Shown here: positions 36,377 to 46,509 of the stretch, one piece after another
Numbering within the stretch: the first letter of the stretch is position 1
Layout: each line of letters begins with the position of its first letter
Origin: Streptomyces sp. NBC_00102
GTDB lineage: Bacteria > Actinomycetota > Actinomycetes > Streptomycetales > Streptomycetaceae
Direction: 5' to 3'
Length of the DNA: 64,000 nucleotides
NCBI RefSeq assembly: GCF_026343115.1
Contig: NZ_JAPEMC010000002.1
Coordinates: 124,001-188,000, forward strand
Notes under the pieces: model-generated
What the model was told of the DNA's origin: nothing
The model's input: the letters and a program-made list of their open reading frames with translations, nothing else
The model's database searches: none
Made by a program: the position numbers and the translations under genes

Positions 36377-38680
36377 TCAGACCTCCTGGAAGAGAGCGTC
36401 GGTGGTGGTCACCACGGCGCAACGGCCGGCCGCGTACCGCAGCGCCATGTCGTGGTCCTCACGGGAGAAGTCGGCGACCGCGTCGGCCACCACGAACGCC
36501 TGGATGTCCCGCTGCCACGCGTCCGCCGCGCTCATCAGCACCCCGATGTGCGCGTACACCCCGACCACGATCAGCTGGTCGCGTCCCTCCTCCCGCATGA
36601 GCGCTTCCAGTTCGGTGCGGACGAAGGCGCTGTACTTCCACTTGGTGACGACGTTCTCGCCCTCCACGGGCGCCGTCCGCTCCGGGCCCGCGAGTGCGGC
36701 GGGGTCGTCCGACATGCCGGGGCCCCAGAAGTCGAGCTGGAGACCGCGCTCCTCGGGGGTCTGGCCGCCGCGCTGCGCCGAGTGCACCACCGGGACGTCC
36801 AGCGCACGGCACTTCTCCAACACCCGGGCCGTGTTGTCCAGCATTCCGGTCAACGGCTGCTCGCCCGCCGGGAACGCCTTCAGGAAGTGGTTCTGCAGGT
36901 CGTGGACGAGCAGCAGCGCACGGGACGGATCGGCCGTCCACGCCACCCGGTTGGCGGGCAGCTCCTCCGCCGTCGGCAGCGGGTACGGGGCGATGGCGGG
37001 CAGTGCCATGGGAGCGGGCCTTTCCTCGTGGTGCCGAGCCGGGGCGGCGGACCGCAGGCTCTTCTTGCTGATCTTGCCGATCCCGGTCTGCGGGAACGCG
37101 TCGACGAACTCGACCAGATCGGGGACCTTGTACGCGGCGATGCCGCGCTCGCGGACGAACCGCTTGATCTCCACGGACTTCAGCGGTCCGGCGCCCTCGC
37201 GGAGGATGACGTAGGCGAGGGAGCGTTCGCCGAGATACGGGTCGGGGACCGCGACGACCGAGACGTCGTGGACGGCGGGGTGGGCCAGGACGATGTTCTC
37301 GACCTCTTCGGGGGCGATCTTCTCGCCGCCCCGGTTGATCTGGTCCTTCGCGCGGCCCTCGACCACGAGGTGGCCGGAGGGGGTGCGGCGTACGATGTCG
37401 CCGGTCCGGTAGAAGCCGTCCTCGGTGAAGGCCCGCGCGTTGTGGTCGGGGGCCCGCCAGTAGCCGCGGATCGTGTACGGCCCCCGGGTGAGCAGATGGC
37501 CGAACTCGCCGTCGGGGACGTCCTCGTCGGCGTCGTCCACGATGCGCACCTCGTCGTCGGCCGAGATCGGGCGGCCCTGAGTGGTGACGACCGTCTCCTC
37601 GTCATCGTCCAGCCGCGTGTAGTTGACCAGACCCTCGGCCATGCCGAAGACCTGCATCAGCCGGCAGCCCAGCGCGGGGCCCAGCCGGCGGGCGGCCTCC
37701 TCGCTGTACTTGGCGCCGCCGACCAGGACGAGTTCCAGGCTCGACAGGTCCTCCTTCGACGCCGGGGCCGCGTCCGTCCAGACCAGGGCGAGCGGGGGCA
37801 CCATGCCGGTCATGGTGATCCGCTCCCGCTCGATCAGGGGGAACGCCGTCGCCGGATCGGGCCGGGGGGAGAGGACGACGGTGCCGCCCGCGTACAGCAC
37901 GCCCTGCCAACCGGGGGAACTCATGGGGAAGTTGTGTGCGGCCGGCAGGACCACGAGGAACCGGGTGTCCTCGTCCACCCCGCAGATCTCGTTGGACCCC
38001 CACAGCGAGTAGATGTAGTCGTCGTGGGTGCGGGGGATCAGCTTCGAGACGCCGGTGGTCCCGCCGGAGAGCTGGAGGAACGCCAGTTCGTGTGGGCGGG
38101 GACCCTCGATCGGGCCGGTCGGATCGATCGGCACGTCGGCGAGCGCGGTGTGCTCGCCCGGATCGCCCACCACGAAGACCTCGCGCAGACTGGGCGTCAG
38201 CTTTTGTACATGGCTGGCCAGTTCGCGGTAGTCGTAGCCCGCGTGCCGGTCCGGAACGACGTACGCGACGGCCTCGGCGAACGCGCAGAAGTGCTCGATC
38301 TCCGTCTCCCGGTGCGCCGGCAGGGCGTACACGGGAAGCGCGCCGATCCGGAAGAGCGCGAAGACGACCTCGATGAACTCCCCGATGTTCGGGAGCTGGA
38401 GGACGACCCGGTCGCCCCGGCCGATTCCCCGGGCCGCGAACCCGGCGGCCAGCCGGTCGGCGCCGGCGTCGAGCTCCCGGTACGTCCAGGTGCGGCGCAC
38501 CGGTGCCGGGTCGACCAGGGCCACGCGGTCGGGGTGCGCGGCGGCCCGGGCACGCAGGAAGCCGCCGAAGGTCTCGCCGCGCCAGTACCCGGCGGCCCGG
38601 TAGCGCTCCGCGAACCCGGCGGGCCAGGTCGGCGCGTCCGGGGTCCCCGGGGTGAGCGGGTCGTACTCGGTGGCGGTCAC
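36377..38680 (-). CDS. dhbE: 2,3-dihydroxybenzoate-AMP ligase fused to isochorismatase (DhbE-DhbB)
   Basis: 767 residues in one uninterrupted frame. It starts at a GTG (38680) overlapping the isochorismate synthase stop. Residues 1-~550 are a DhbE/EntE adenylating enzyme: [56 protein letters not shown]. After a short linker, residues 558-767 are an isochorismatase ([41 protein letters not shown]). The Cys usual in the EntB HIGC motif is Val. GAGGAAAGG lies 9 nt before the internal ATG at 37009, so separate translation of the isochorismatase half is also possible. Normally these are two proteins. Confidence 0.88.
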   Translation of the reverse strand: MTATEYDPLTPGTPDAPTWPAGFAERYRAAGYWRGETFGGFLRARAAAHPDRVALVDPAPVRRTWTYRELDAGADRLAAGFAARGIGRGDRVVLQLPNIGEFIEVVFALFRIGALPVYALPAHRETEIEHFCAFAEAVAYVVPDRHAGYDYRELASHVQKLTPSLREVFVVGDPGEHTALADVPIDPTGPIEGPRPHELAFLQLSGGTTGVSKLIPRTHDDYIYSLWGSNEICGVDEDTRFLVVLPAAHNFPMSSPGWQGVLYAGGTVVLSPRPDPATAFPLIERERITMTGMVPPLALVWTDAAPASKEDLSSLELVLVGGAKYSEEAARRLGPALGCRLMQVFGMAEGLVNYTRLDDDEETVVTTQGRPISADDEVRIVDDADEDVPDGEFGHLLTRGPYTIRGYWRAPDHNARAFTEDGFYRTGDIVRRTPSGHLVVEGRAKDQINRGGEKIAPEEVENIVLAHPAVHDVSVVAVPDPYLGERSLAYVILREGAGPLKSVEIKRFVRERGIAAYKVPDLVEFVDAFPQTGIGKISKKSLRSAAPARHHEERPAPMALPAIAPYPLPTAEELPANRVAWTADPSRALLLVHDLQNHFLKAFPAGEQPLTGMLDNTARVLEKCRALDVPVVHSAQRGGQTPEERGLQLDFWGPGMSDDPAALAGPERTAPVEGENVVTKWKYSAFVRTELEALMREEGRDQLIVVGVYAHIGVLMSAADAWQRDIQAFVVADAVADFSREDHDMALRYAAGRCAVVTTTDALFQEV

Positions 38681-39894
38681 AGCTGGGCTCCCACGGCGTT
38701 CAGGAAGGTACGGAACTTCGCCCCGGTCTCGGCGGTCTCCGCCTCGGGCGAGGAATCGGCCACCACACCGGCCCCGGCGAAGAGGCGCAGCGAGCGGCCC
38801 TCGGCCTCGGCGCAGCGGATGGTGACGACCCACTCCCCGTCGCCGTCCGCGTCCTGCCAGCCGACCATGCCGGTATAGGCGCCCCGGTCGAAGGGCTCCG
38901 ACTCGGCGATGACGGCGCGGGCGGCCGGGGTGGGCGTACCGCACACGGCCGGGGTCGGGTGCAGGGCGGCGGCGAGCCGCAGCGCGGTGGTGTCCGGGTC
39001 CAGCAGGTCGCCGGTGAGCGTGGTCGACAGGTGCCACATGGTGGCGGTGCGTACCAGGGTGGGGCGCTCGGGCACGTCGAGGCGGGTGCAGAACGGGGCG
39101 AGGGCCTCGCGCACGGCGGCCACCACCACGGCGTGTTCGTGCAGGTCCTTGGGGGACTCCAGCAGCGCGGCGGCCCGGCGGACGTCCTCGGCCAGGTCGG
39201 AGCTGCGCGGCGCGGATCCGGCCAGCGGGTTGGCGACGAGCCGCCCCTCCTGCCGGGCGACCAGGAGTTCGGGGCTCGCCCCGATCAGGGTGCGGCCGGG
39301 GCCGGTCGGCACCGCGAAGGTGTAGCCGCCCGGGTCCCGGCGGGCGAGCCGGCTGAGCATCGCGGGCAGGTCGGGTTCGCCGGGCGCGGTCAGCTCCAGG
39401 GTGCGGGCCAGCACCACCTTGGCGAACTCCCCGGCGCGCATGCGGCGTACGGCCGAGGCGACGGCCCCGGCGTACTCCGCGGCGGCCGGTACCTCGCGCA
39501 CCTGCCAGGCGCCGCCGTCCCCGGCCGGCGGAGCGGGCAGGGCGACCAGCGGGTCCTGGCGCAGCGCGGGCGCCCACTCCACGGACTCCGGGACAACCAG
39601 CGCGGCAGGGGAGTCCGCGTCGAACGGTATGGACCCGACGACGACGGGCGCGGGGTCCCCGGCCCGGCGGCGGACGTGCAGGACGCCGCGTACGCGCTCC
39701 TCCAACGGGGCCGTGCCGTGCGGTACTCCGGCGAGCACGCCGCGTCCGAGCAGGGTACGTGACGGCGTGGCCACGAAGCGGTCGGTGCCGGGGCGGTAGG
39801 CGTCGAGCAGCGCGGTCGCCGCACCGGGGGTGACGGGGGCGGGGTGGGGCAGGCCGGGTGCGGCCGAGGGGGATTCGTGCACGGAGGTGGACAT
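38677..39894 (-). CDS. dhbC: Isochorismate synthase (DhbC/EntC)
   Basis: 405 residues from the ATG at 39894 (GCAGGAG 6 nt upstream). Chorismate-binding-enzyme motifs: [85 protein letters not shown] and [11 protein letters not shown]. It converts chorismate to isochorismate, the first step to 2,3-dihydroxybenzoate. Its stop overlaps the DhbE start (GTGA). The 125-bp gap to dhbA is GC-rich and featureless. Confidence 0.94.
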   Translation of the reverse strand: MSTSVHESPSAAPGLPHPAPVTPGAATALLDAYRPGTDRFVATPSRTLLGRGVLAGVPHGTAPLEERVRGVLHVRRRAGDPAPVVVGSIPFDADSPAALVVPESVEWAPALRQDPLVALPAPPAGDGGAWQVREVPAAAEYAGAVASAVRRMRAGEFAKVVLARTLELTAPGEPDLPAMLSRLARRDPGGYTFAVPTGPGRTLIGASPELLVARQEGRLVANPLAGSAPRSSDLAEDVRRAAALLESPKDLHEHAVVVAAVREALAPFCTRLDVPERPTLVRTATMWHLSTTLTGDLLDPDTTALRLAAALHPTPAVCGTPTPAARAVIAESEPFDRGAYTGMVGWQDADGDGEWVVTIRCAEAEGRSLRLFAGAGVVADSSPEAETAETGAKFRTFLNAVGAQL

Positions 39895-40019
39895 GGGTGT
39901 CTCCTGCGGTGGAGGGCGCCCGCCACGGTCGGCGGCAGGGCGGTGAGACAGGGGGGACGGGGCGCGGGGGGCCGGGGGCCGGGCGGAGGAGGTCCGGTGT
40001 GCGGCCCGGGCCGGTCCGG

Positions 40020-40811
40020 TCAGGCCCGGAGGGTGGCGCCGCCGTCGACGTACAGGTCCTGCATGGTGATGTGGCGGGCACGGTCGGAGAGCAGGAACGT
40101 GACGGCGTCCGCGATGTCGGCGGGGTCCGCGATGCGGCCGAGCGGGATTCCCGTCCGGTACGTCGCCAGGTCGCCCGCGACGACGCGGTCCTCGGCCGCG
40201 GTCACGTCCTCGGGATCCAGATCGGCCCACATGCCGCGCTGCATGTCGGTCATGGTCGAGCCGGGGCAGACGCTGTTGCAGCGGACGCCGTGCGCGGCCA
40301 TCTCCAGGCCGAGGCACTTGGTGAACATCGACGAGGCCGCCTTGGACGCGGCGTACGCGGCCATGCCGGCGCGCGGGATGCCCGCCGCGTTGGACGCGAC
40401 GGTGACGATGCTGCCCCGGCCGCGGGCGGCCATGCGCCGGGCGGCGGAACGTGAGACGTGGAACACTCCGTCGACGTTGACGGCGAAGGTGCCGGCCCAG
40501 TGCGCGTCGGTGGTGTCGAGGACGTCGGCGTTGCGCAGCACGCCGGCCACGTTGACGGCGAACTCAAGCGGTCCGAGGGCCTGTTCGGCCTCCTCGACCG
40601 CGGCCTCCACCGCGTCGGCGTCGGTGACGTCGAGCGGGCGGGCGACCACCCGGGGGCCGTACGTGCGGGCGAGGGCCTCGATGCCGTCGGGGGCGATGTC
40701 GGTGGCCACCACCCGGGCCCCCCGCTCCACGAGGGCGGAGACGACGGCCTCGCCGATGCCGCGGCCCGCGCCCGTGACGAGAGCGAGCCTTCCGTCGAAT
40801 TCGGTGCTCAC
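40020..40811 (-). CDS. dhbA: 2,3-dihydro-2,3-dihydroxybenzoate dehydrogenase (DhbA/EntA)
   Basis: 263 residues from a GTG at 40811, which overlaps the stop of the binding-protein gene. Short-chain dehydrogenase: cofactor motif [18 protein letters not shown], catalytic Ser in [17 protein letters not shown] (Tyr-x3-Lys) and [16 protein letters not shown]-dependent oxidation gives 2,3-dihydroxybenzoate. Third enzyme of the DHB branch after DhbC and the isochorismatase domain. Confidence 0.93.
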   Translation of the reverse strand: MSTEFDGRLALVTGAGRGIGEAVVSALVERGARVVATDIAPDGIEALARTYGPRVVARPLDVTDADAVEAAVEEAEQALGPLEFAVNVAGVLRNADVLDTTDAHWAGTFAVNVDGVFHVSRSAARRMAARGRGSIVTVASNAAGIPRAGMAAYAASKAASSMFTKCLGLEMAAHGVRCNSVCPGSTMTDMQRGMWADLDPEDVTAAEDRVVAGDLATYRTGIPLGRIADPADIADAVTFLLSDRARHITMQDLYVDGGATLRA

Positions 40812-41791
40812 TTGACCATGGCCTTCCGGAGGTCGGCCAGGACGTTCACGGCGGCCTCGGCGCCACCGAGGCTCGTCCACATCGAGCCGTCGATCTCGGT
40901 CACGTGACCGGCCTTGACGGCGGCGAGCTGCTGGTAGGCGGGCTTCGCGGAGAGCTGGTCGACCACGCCGGACCCGCCGGTCGAGGTCAGGGTGCCGATG
41001 AAGAGCCAGTCTCCGTCGATCTCGGCGAGGTTCTCCTCGCTGATCGGCGTGGAGTGGCCTTCGCCCTTCTCGGCCTGGATGCCCGGCCGGGTGAAGCCCA
41101 GGTCGTTCAGCACGTCGCTGATGAACACGCCCTGCTGCATGACGGCGGAACCCTGCGGGGAGTAGCGGGCGACGGAGACCTCGGCGCCGGCCTCGGACCC
41201 GAGGTCGGTCCTGAGGGCGGCGACCTTCTCGTCGTAGTCGGCGAGGAAGGCGTCGGCCTCGTTCTCCTTGCCGAGCACCTCACCGGTGAGCGCGAGAGAC
41301 TTCTTCCAGTCCTTGTCGTCGCCGATGGTGACCAGCGTGGGAGCTATCTTCCGCAGCTGTGCCAGCACTTGAGTGTCCGTCATCTGCCCCGCGAGGATCA
41401 CGTCGGGCTTGGCCCCGACCACCTTCTCGATGTCCGGTCCGGTGACCGCACCCACCACCGGGATGCCCGCGGCCGCGCCGGTCAGGTACGCCGGGGCGCC
41501 CTTCTGGCCGCGTCCCGCGGTGAGGCCCACCGGCTTCACGCCGAGGGTCAGCGAGGAGTCGAGATCCATCTCGCTCAGGACCACCACCCGAGCGGGATCG
41601 GCCGGGACCGTCACCTTCGTGCCCGCCGCGTCCGTGACCGTCGCGGTGCCCTTTCCGCCCCCGTCCCCGGACGCGGCACCCGAGTCCGAGGAGCCGCAGG
41701 CGGTCGCCGTGAGCGCGCAGATGCCGAGGACGGCGAGGGCGGCCAGCGGGCGGACGGTGCGGCGGGGAGTGGGGGACTGGTTCGGCGTCAT
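40808..41791 (-). CDS. fepB: Ferric-siderophore-binding lipoprotein (FepB-like)
   Basis: 327 residues from the ATG at 41791 (GGAGG 9 nt upstream). Lipoprotein signal with lipobox LTATAC, then a class III substrate-binding protein: [57 protein letters not shown] and [14 protein letters not shown]. It binds the ferric catecholate outside the membrane for the FepDGC importer encoded divergently. It is the first gene of the siderophore biosynthesis operon under the iron box at 41923. Confidence 0.92.
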   Translation of the reverse strand: MTPNQSPTPRRTVRPLAALAVLGICALTATACGSSDSGAASGDGGGKGTATVTDAAGTKVTVPADPARVVVLSEMDLDSSLTLGVKPVGLTAGRGQKGAPAYLTGAAAGIPVVGAVTGPDIEKVVGAKPDVILAGQMTDTQVLAQLRKIAPTLVTIGDDKDWKKSLALTGEVLGKENEADAFLADYDEKVAALRTDLGSEAGAEVSVARYSPQGSAVMQQGVFISDVLNDLGFTRPGIQAEKGEGHSTPISEENLAEIDGDWLFIGTLTSTGGSGVVDQLSAKPAYQQLAAVKAGHVTEIDGSMWTSLGGAEAAVNVLADLRKAMVK

Positions 41792-41922
41792 GGCCGGAAA
41801 CCTCCGTAGAAAGGGTGGAGCGGGCTGGCACTGACGCCCCGTGACAGGGGCGCACGTGATGAGGGCGCGACGAATCCCGGCCGGATCGGGTGTGGGGGGA
41901 CCACCGGCCCGGGCTTCGCGAC

Positions 41923-41940
41923 TTAGGTTAGGCTAACCAT
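41923..41940. promoter_or_regulatory. Iron box between the divergent siderophore operons
   Basis: TTAGGTTAGGCTAACCAT, nearly identical to the DmdR1/IdeR consensus. It lies 131 bp before fepB (-) and abuts the annotated fepD start (+), so one site may control biosynthesis and uptake together. Confidence 0.9.
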
Positions 41941-43137
41941 ATGTTCATTGCGCAAGAGGGCTCTCCCGGAAGGGCGGAAACCCGAACAATCAGGGTGTTT
42001 CGTCAAGGTCGGGCCGGAGCGGGAGCCGAGGCCGGAGCCGGGGCGGGAGCCGGGGTCGGGGCGGGAGCCGGGGTCGGGACGGGAGCGGGAGCCGGAACCG
42101 GGGCTGGGACGGATAACGGGGGCCGGCATCCGGGCCGGTGGGCCGTCGTGGCCCTCGTCGCCCTGCTCGGCCTGATCCTCGCCTCCCTGCTCATGGGCGC
42201 CGGCTCCACCCCGCCCGCACGGGCCTGGGACTACCTCCGGGGCGACCCGTCCGCCCGCGCCGACGCCCAACTGCGCCTCGCCGTCATGGACGTACGCCTC
42301 CCGCGCACCCTCGCCGCGATCCTGGTGGGACTCTGCCTCGGCACCGCCGGCTGCCTCCTCCAGGCCGCCACCCGCAACCCCCTCGCGGAGACCGGACTGC
42401 TCGGCGTCAACTCCGGCGCCGCGTTCGCCGTCGTCCTCGGACTCACCTTCTTCCACGCCGACTCCTCCGGCGCCCTGCTGGTGTGGGCGCTGCTCGGCGG
42501 CATGGCGGCGAGTGCCGTCGTCCTCCTGCTCGCCGCGTCAGGACGGGCCGCGGGCTCCCCGCTGCGCCTGGTGCTCGCCGGGGCCGCGCTCAGCGCCACC
42601 TTCCACGGCCTCACCTCGTACGTCCTGCTCGGCACCCAGTCCACCTTCGACACGTACCGCTACTGGACGATCGGCTCCCTCGCCGGCGTCGAGACCGGCC
42701 AACTCGTCCCCCTGGTACCGCTGGTGGCGATCGGCCTGCTCGCCGCCGGCTGCTGCGTCCGGCCGCTCGCCGCACTCGGCCTCGGCGACGACGGGGCGCG
42801 CTCGCTCGGCCACCACCCGGGCCGGATCCGCCTCGTGGTGGCCGTGGCCGTGTCGCTGCTCGCCGGCTGCGCGGTCGCGGTGGCCGGCCCCATCGCCTTC
42901 CTCGGACTGCTCGCCCCGTACGCCGCCCGAGCCCTCTCCGGCGCGTCCATGGGAGCCCAACTGCTGCTCTCCGCGCTGATCGCCGCCGACGTCATGATCC
43001 TCGCCGACATCCTCGCCCGGATCGTCATCCGCCCCTGGGAAACCCCGGTCAGCGTGCTCCTCGCCTTCGTCGGCGGCCCCCTGCTCATCTGGATCGCCCG
43101 CTCGTCCCGCCTCTCGACCGCGGGAGCGACCGCATGA
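41941..43137 (+). CDS. fepD: Siderophore ABC permease (FepD-like, FecCD family)
   Basis: 398 residues as annotated. From about residue 65 it is a standard FecCD permease (VVALVALLGLILASLLMG, RLPRTLAAILVGLCLGTAGCLLQAATRNPLAETGLLGVNSGAA, ALAGLGDDGARSLG-like loop, GPIAFLGLLAPYAARAL). Residues ~25-56 are a Gly/Ala repeat encoded by a GGAGCC-type repeat (42016-42114), outside family homology. The first ATG has no ribosome-binding site and touches the iron box, so the true start may be a downstream GTG (for example 41996). The stop overlaps fepG. Confidence 0.88.
   Translation: MFIAQEGSPGRAETRTIRVFRQGRAGAGAEAGAGAGAGVGAGAGVGTGAGAGTGAGTDNGGRHPGRWAVVALVALLGLILASLLMGAGSTPPARAWDYLRGDPSARADAQLRLAVMDVRLPRTLAAILVGLCLGTAGCLLQAATRNPLAETGLLGVNSGAAFAVVLGLTFFHADSSGALLVWALLGGMAASAVVLLLAASGRAAGSPLRLVLAGAALSATFHGLTSYVLLGTQSTFDTYRYWTIGSLAGVETGQLVPLVPLVAIGLLAAGCCVRPLAALGLGDDGARSLGHHPGRIRLVVAVAVSLLAGCAVAVAGPIAFLGLLAPYAARALSGASMGAQLLLSALIAADVMILADILARIVIRPWETPVSVLLAFVGGPLLIWIARSSRLSTAGATA
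42016..42114. repeat. Gly/Ala-encoding GGAGC(C/G)GGG-type microsatellite in fepD
   Basis: Degenerate hexamer/dodecamer units of GCCGGAGCCGGGGCG(G) type encode GAGAEAGAGAGAGVGAGAG and on. It may be non-coding leader if fepD starts later. Confidence 0.7.
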
Positions 43138-44270
43138 ACGGACGCACCGAAGTGCCCCGCCCCGCGCCCGGGCACACCGAAGCATTCCCTCCGCCCGGAC
43201 GCACCGGAGTGCCCCGCCCGGCGCCCGAACTCACCCCGCCCGACAGCACCGTGCTGCGCGCCGGTGCCCTCTCCTGGCTCTTCCCGCGCCGCAGCGTCCT
43301 CGCCGCCGCACTGCTCGTGCCCGTCACTGCGCTGCTGGTGGCGCTCGCCGCGCTGGCCAGCTCCTCCGGCATGAGCCTGACGCAGACCCTGTCCGGTCTG
43401 CTGGGCACGGGCGACGCGGGCACCGTGATGGTCGTGCGCGAGTTCCGGCTGCCCCGCATCGTCGTCGGCGTGATGGTCGGGTCCGCGCTCGGGATCTCCG
43501 GCTGCCTCACCCAGACCCTGGCCGGAAACCGGCTCGCCACCCCGGACCTGGTGGGCGTCAACGAGGGCGCCACCGCGGCGGTCGTCGCGGCGGCCGCCGG
43601 AACGTCCACCGGCATGGTCGGCATGTGGTGGCTCGGCCCGGTCGGCGCCGTCGCCGCCGCCGCGCTCGTCGTGCTGTGCGCGGGCGGGGCGGGCGGCGCC
43701 GGCTACCGGGTCCTGGTCACCGGCATCGGCGTCTCCACCTTCGTCGGTGCCGTGAGCGACCTCGTGATGTCCCGGCAGAACGACAACTCCGCCGGGGGAG
43801 TGTTCCTCTGGGCGGTCGGCAGCCTCAACGGCCGTGACTGGGAGGCCGGTACGCCGCTCCTCGTCGCCCTCTGCTTCCTCGTCCCGCTCGCCCTCGCCGC
43901 CGGACACCGCCTCCAACTGCTGCGCTTCGACGACGACATGGCTGCCACGCTCGGCGTCGACCTGCGCCGGGTGCGTGCTGCCGCGCTCGCCCTGGCCGTC
44001 CTCCTCGCCGGGGCCGCCGTCGGCGTCGCCGGACCGGTCGCCTTCATCGCGCTGGGCGCACCCGTCCTCGCGCAGCGCCTCGCCGGACCCACCCGGGTAC
44101 CCGTCCTCGGCGCGGGTCTGGCCGGAGCCGCCCTCGTCACCGCCGCCGACGCGCTCGCCCGCGTCGCCGCCCCCGTCGAACTCCCCGTCGGCGTCGTCAC
44201 CAGCGTCCTCGGCGGGCCCTTCCTCCTCTGGGTCCTCTTCCGCTCGGACCGCACCGAAGAAAAGGCGTGA
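43134..44270 (+). CDS. fepG: Siderophore ABC permease (FepG-like, FecCD family)
   Basis: 378 residues; the ATG overlaps the fepD stop (ATGA). A Pro-rich N-terminus (ESPAPG-like EVPRPAPGHTEAFPPPGRTG) precedes about nine membrane spans with FecCD motifs REFRLPRIVVGVMVGSALGISGCLTQTLAGNRLATPDLVGVNEGA and GPVAFIALGAPVLAQRLAG. It pairs with FepD to form the channel. Confidence 0.92.
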   Translation: MNGRTEVPRPAPGHTEAFPPPGRTGVPRPAPELTPPDSTVLRAGALSWLFPRRSVLAAALLVPVTALLVALAALASSSGMSLTQTLSGLLGTGDAGTVMVVREFRLPRIVVGVMVGSALGISGCLTQTLAGNRLATPDLVGVNEGATAAVVAAAAGTSTGMVGMWWLGPVGAVAAAALVVLCAGGAGGAGYRVLVTGIGVSTFVGAVSDLVMSRQNDNSAGGVFLWAVGSLNGRDWEAGTPLLVALCFLVPLALAAGHRLQLLRFDDDMAATLGVDLRRVRAAALALAVLLAGAAVGVAGPVAFIALGAPVLAQRLAGPTRVPVLGAGLAGAALVTAADALARVAAPVELPVGVVTSVLGGPFLLWVLFRSDRTEEKA

Positions 44271-44280
44271 ACACCCCGGT

Positions 44281-45123
44281 ATGAACTCCCCCAAGGAACA
44301 AGCGACGAGTGGCCTCGACGTCCGCGCCCTGCACGTCTCGTACCCAGGGCGCGCCGTCGTCCGGGACGCCGGATTCACCGTGCCCGCCGGGCAGGTCGCT
44401 TCGATCGTCGGGCCCAACGGCTGCGGGAAATCGACCCTGTTGCGTGCAGTCGCCCGCCTCCACCAGCCGGAGTCCGGTACGGTCCACGCCGGTGGCGAGG
44501 ACATCTGGACGCTTCGCAGGCGCCAGGCCGCACGGCGCGTCGCCCTGCTGCCCCAGTCGCCCCGCGCCCCCGAGGCGGTGACCGTCGCCGGGCTCGTACG
44601 GTACGGACGCCACCCCCACCAGGGGCTGCTGCGTCAGTGGTCGCGCGAGGACGAGACCGCGGTGCGCGAGGCGTTGGAGGCCACCGGCACGACCGGCCTG
44701 GCCGGCGAGCGGCTCGACCGTCTCTCCGGCGGCCAGCGCCAGCGCTGCTGGCTGGCCATGGTGCTCGCCCAGCAGACCCCCGTGGTCCTGCTGGACGAAC
44801 CCACCAGCGCCCTCGACCTGGGACACGTGGTGGAGGTGCTGGAACTCGTCCGCGAGGTCGCCCGCGCCGGCCGCACGGTCGTCATGGTCCAGCACGACCT
44901 GGCCGCCGCCGCACGCTACTCCGACCTCGTCGTCGCCATGAAGGACGGCGGCGTCCTCGCCCAGGGCCCCCCGCGCACCACCGTGACCGCCTCCCTGGTC
45001 GGGGAGTTGTACGGGGTGGAGGCCGACGTCCTGGAGGCGCCGGTGGACGCCTCGCCCGTCGTGGTCGCCCGGGCACGCGCGGCGGTGGACGCGAGGGCCG
45101 GGGAGAGAGCCACCGCCGGGTGA
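44281..45123 (+). CDS. fepC: Siderophore ABC ATP-binding protein (FepC-like)
   Basis: 280 residues. Walker A GPNGCGKST, Q-loop LLPQSPRAPEAVTVAGLVRYGRHPHQG (typical FecE/FepC), signature RLSGGQRQRCWLAMVLAQ, Walker B VVLLDEPTSALDLGH, and VQHDLAAAARYSDLVVAM. It energises ferric-siderophore uptake through FepDG. No dedicated ribosome-binding site is obvious, so translation is probably coupled to fepG 10 bp upstream. Confidence 0.92.
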   Translation: MNSPKEQATSGLDVRALHVSYPGRAVVRDAGFTVPAGQVASIVGPNGCGKSTLLRAVARLHQPESGTVHAGGEDIWTLRRRQAARRVALLPQSPRAPEAVTVAGLVRYGRHPHQGLLRQWSREDETAVREALEATGTTGLAGERLDRLSGGQRQRCWLAMVLAQQTPVVLLDEPTSALDLGHVVEVLELVREVARAGRTVVMVQHDLAAAARYSDLVVAMKDGGVLAQGPPRTTVTASLVGELYGVEADVLEAPVDASPVVVARARAAVDARAGERATAG

Positions 45124-45213
45124 ACGTCGCCGAAAAGCACGGGCCGCGCGTCCTCGTCCGTCTACTGTACGGACTCGTCGGCCGCGGACCGCGGCCCTCC
45201 GAGGAGGACTCCC

Positions 45214-45750
45214 GTGTCATCGCTCTACGACCCCCAGAACGCTCCCGCCGGCGACGTGGGCGCGGCGCTCATGATGATCGACTCACGTCTCAGGAGCATT
45301 CACGACCACAAGGGCGAGACCGATCCCGAACAGCAGGAACTCATCGACCAGTTCACCGACTCGCTGGGGCCGGACGAGGCCAGGGACCTGCTGGACGGCG
45401 CCTGCACGCTGATCTACATGTTCATGACCTGGCTGCGGAAGGCCCACGAGGAGCACGAGAAGGACGTCGTCGAGTACGTGGTGCCCAACCTCGTGGCCAC
45501 CATGCGCATGATGCCGATCAGCATCCGGCCCGAGACCATTCCCACCATGGCCGGACTGGTGATCGCCGCGGCCACCGGCCTGAGCCCCAGCCTGTGGCGC
45601 GGCCAGTTCGGGGAGTGGAACGACGTGGAGATGAACGCGCTGGAGGCCACCGCGTTCCTGCTCGCCGAACACATCAACCGCATCACCGACGACCCCGACT
45701 TCGCGACCCGTCTGATCTCCGAGGCGCTCTCGCGCGCGGAGGCCGTCTGA
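45214..45750 (+). CDS. Hypothetical helical protein
   Basis: 178 residues from a GTG at 45214, with GGAGGA 5 nt upstream. Acidic and helical (IDSRLRSIHDHKGETDPEQQELIDQFTDSLGPDEARDLLDG, FMTWLRKAHEEHEKDVVEYVVPNLVATMRMM). No signal peptide, membrane span or recognised family. It follows the siderophore uptake operon by 90 bp but need not belong to it. Ends before a strong bidirectional terminator. Confidence 0.65.
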   Translation: MSSLYDPQNAPAGDVGAALMMIDSRLRSIHDHKGETDPEQQELIDQFTDSLGPDEARDLLDGACTLIYMFMTWLRKAHEEHEKDVVEYVVPNLVATMRMMPISIRPETIPTMAGLVIAAATGLSPSLWRGQFGEWNDVEMNALEATAFLLAEHINRITDDPDFATRLISEALSRAEAV

Positions 45751-45791
45751 CAGGGGCGGCCCGCCCGTCGGCGCCGGCGGCCCGGACCCCA

Positions 45792-45835
45792 CCGCGGTCC
45801 GCTCCACCGGGCATCCCCGGTGGAGCGGACCGCGG
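45792..45835. terminator. Bidirectional 20-bp perfect hairpin
   Basis: Perfect 20-bp arms (45792-45811, 45816-45835) and a CATC loop. It separates the hypothetical gene (+) from the cupin gene (-) and marks the border between the siderophore and catabolic regions. Confidence 0.88.
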
Positions 45836-45915
45836 GCGGGGCCCGGGCCGCCGTTCGTCGTGCGCGGCACGGGACGCCGCGTACGGCCCCCGGCCGGAGC
45901 CGGGAACGCCCGCGC

Positions 45916-46323
45916 TCAGCGCCCCATCTGGTCCTCGGCCGAGAGGTGTTCGACCGTCACCCCGGAGTCGGTGAACGTCCGCGTCACCGTCCCCGAGGTA
46001 TAGACCCACAGGATGCGCAGCGGAGTGTCGCCGGCATTCCGGAAGAGGTGGGGGACGGGAGAGGGGATGTACGTGGTGTCGTAGCGCTCCAAACGTGTCA
46101 CGGAGCCCTCGACCAGCACTTCGGCCTCCCCTTCGAGAATCGTCACGTGCTCGTCGCAGTTGTGCGAGTGCATCGGAGCCCCGGAACCGACCGGATAAAC
46201 GCTCATTCCGCTGGTGATCCGATTCTCGCCGGCCGCCGACACGGTCGTGACCAGCGGGGTCGTCACGATCGAACCTCCCCGGTCCAGCAGCGGGACGGAG
46301 GCGGCCTTGACGATGACGCTCAT
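45916..46323 (-). CDS. Small cupin-domain protein
   Basis: 135 residues from the ATG at 46323 (AAAGGG 7 nt upstream). Single cupin: motif 1 [19 protein letters not shown] supplies two His and a Glu, and motif 2 [20 protein letters not shown] the last His, so a metal site is likely. Such proteins act as small-molecule sensors or dioxygenase/isomerase-like enzymes. It is divergent from the AhpD-like gene and shares a promoter region containing one of the three dyads of the catabolic cluster. Confidence 0.85.
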   Translation of the reverse strand: MSVIVKAASVPLLDRGGSIVTTPLVTTVSAAGENRITSGMSVYPVGSGAPMHSHNCDEHVTILEGEAEVLVEGSVTRLERYDTTYIPSPVPHLFRNAGDTPLRILWVYTSGTVTRTFTDSGVTVEHLSAEDQMGR

Positions 46324-46396
46324 GCGCAAACCCTTTCGACGGCGAGAGGCGTCGTCCGACGTTATGGGAAACGGGCTCCGCCGAGAGGTCCCGGAT

Positions 46397-46415
46397 GCGC
46401 ACCTTTACCTTGCAT
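46397..46415. promoter_or_regulatory. LysR-type operator candidate, site 1 (GCGCAC-N7-TTGCAT)
   Basis: Same geometry as the dyads at 51824 and 61611 but less perfect. It lies between the divergent cupin and AhpD-like genes. Confidence 0.45.
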
Positions 46416-46509
46416 TCCGAGAAGGGTGAGCCTCTACCAGCCGGATGTACGGTCTGCTGCCATCGCACATTTCGAGTTTGTGTCGCAGATCGAAAGGCAG
46501 GGACCGGCC

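Noticed and set aside
36377..40081. A single 1234-codon frame covering dhbE-isochorismatase and beyond
   Set aside because: Codons upstream of 38680 are out of frame with dhbC and have Arg/Pro-rich shadow composition. The real fusion starts at the GTG overlapping the dhbC stop.
46397..46509. A riboswitch or long structured leader before the AhpD-like gene
   Set aside because: No recognisable riboswitch core. The only structured signal is the short dyad listed as an operator candidate.
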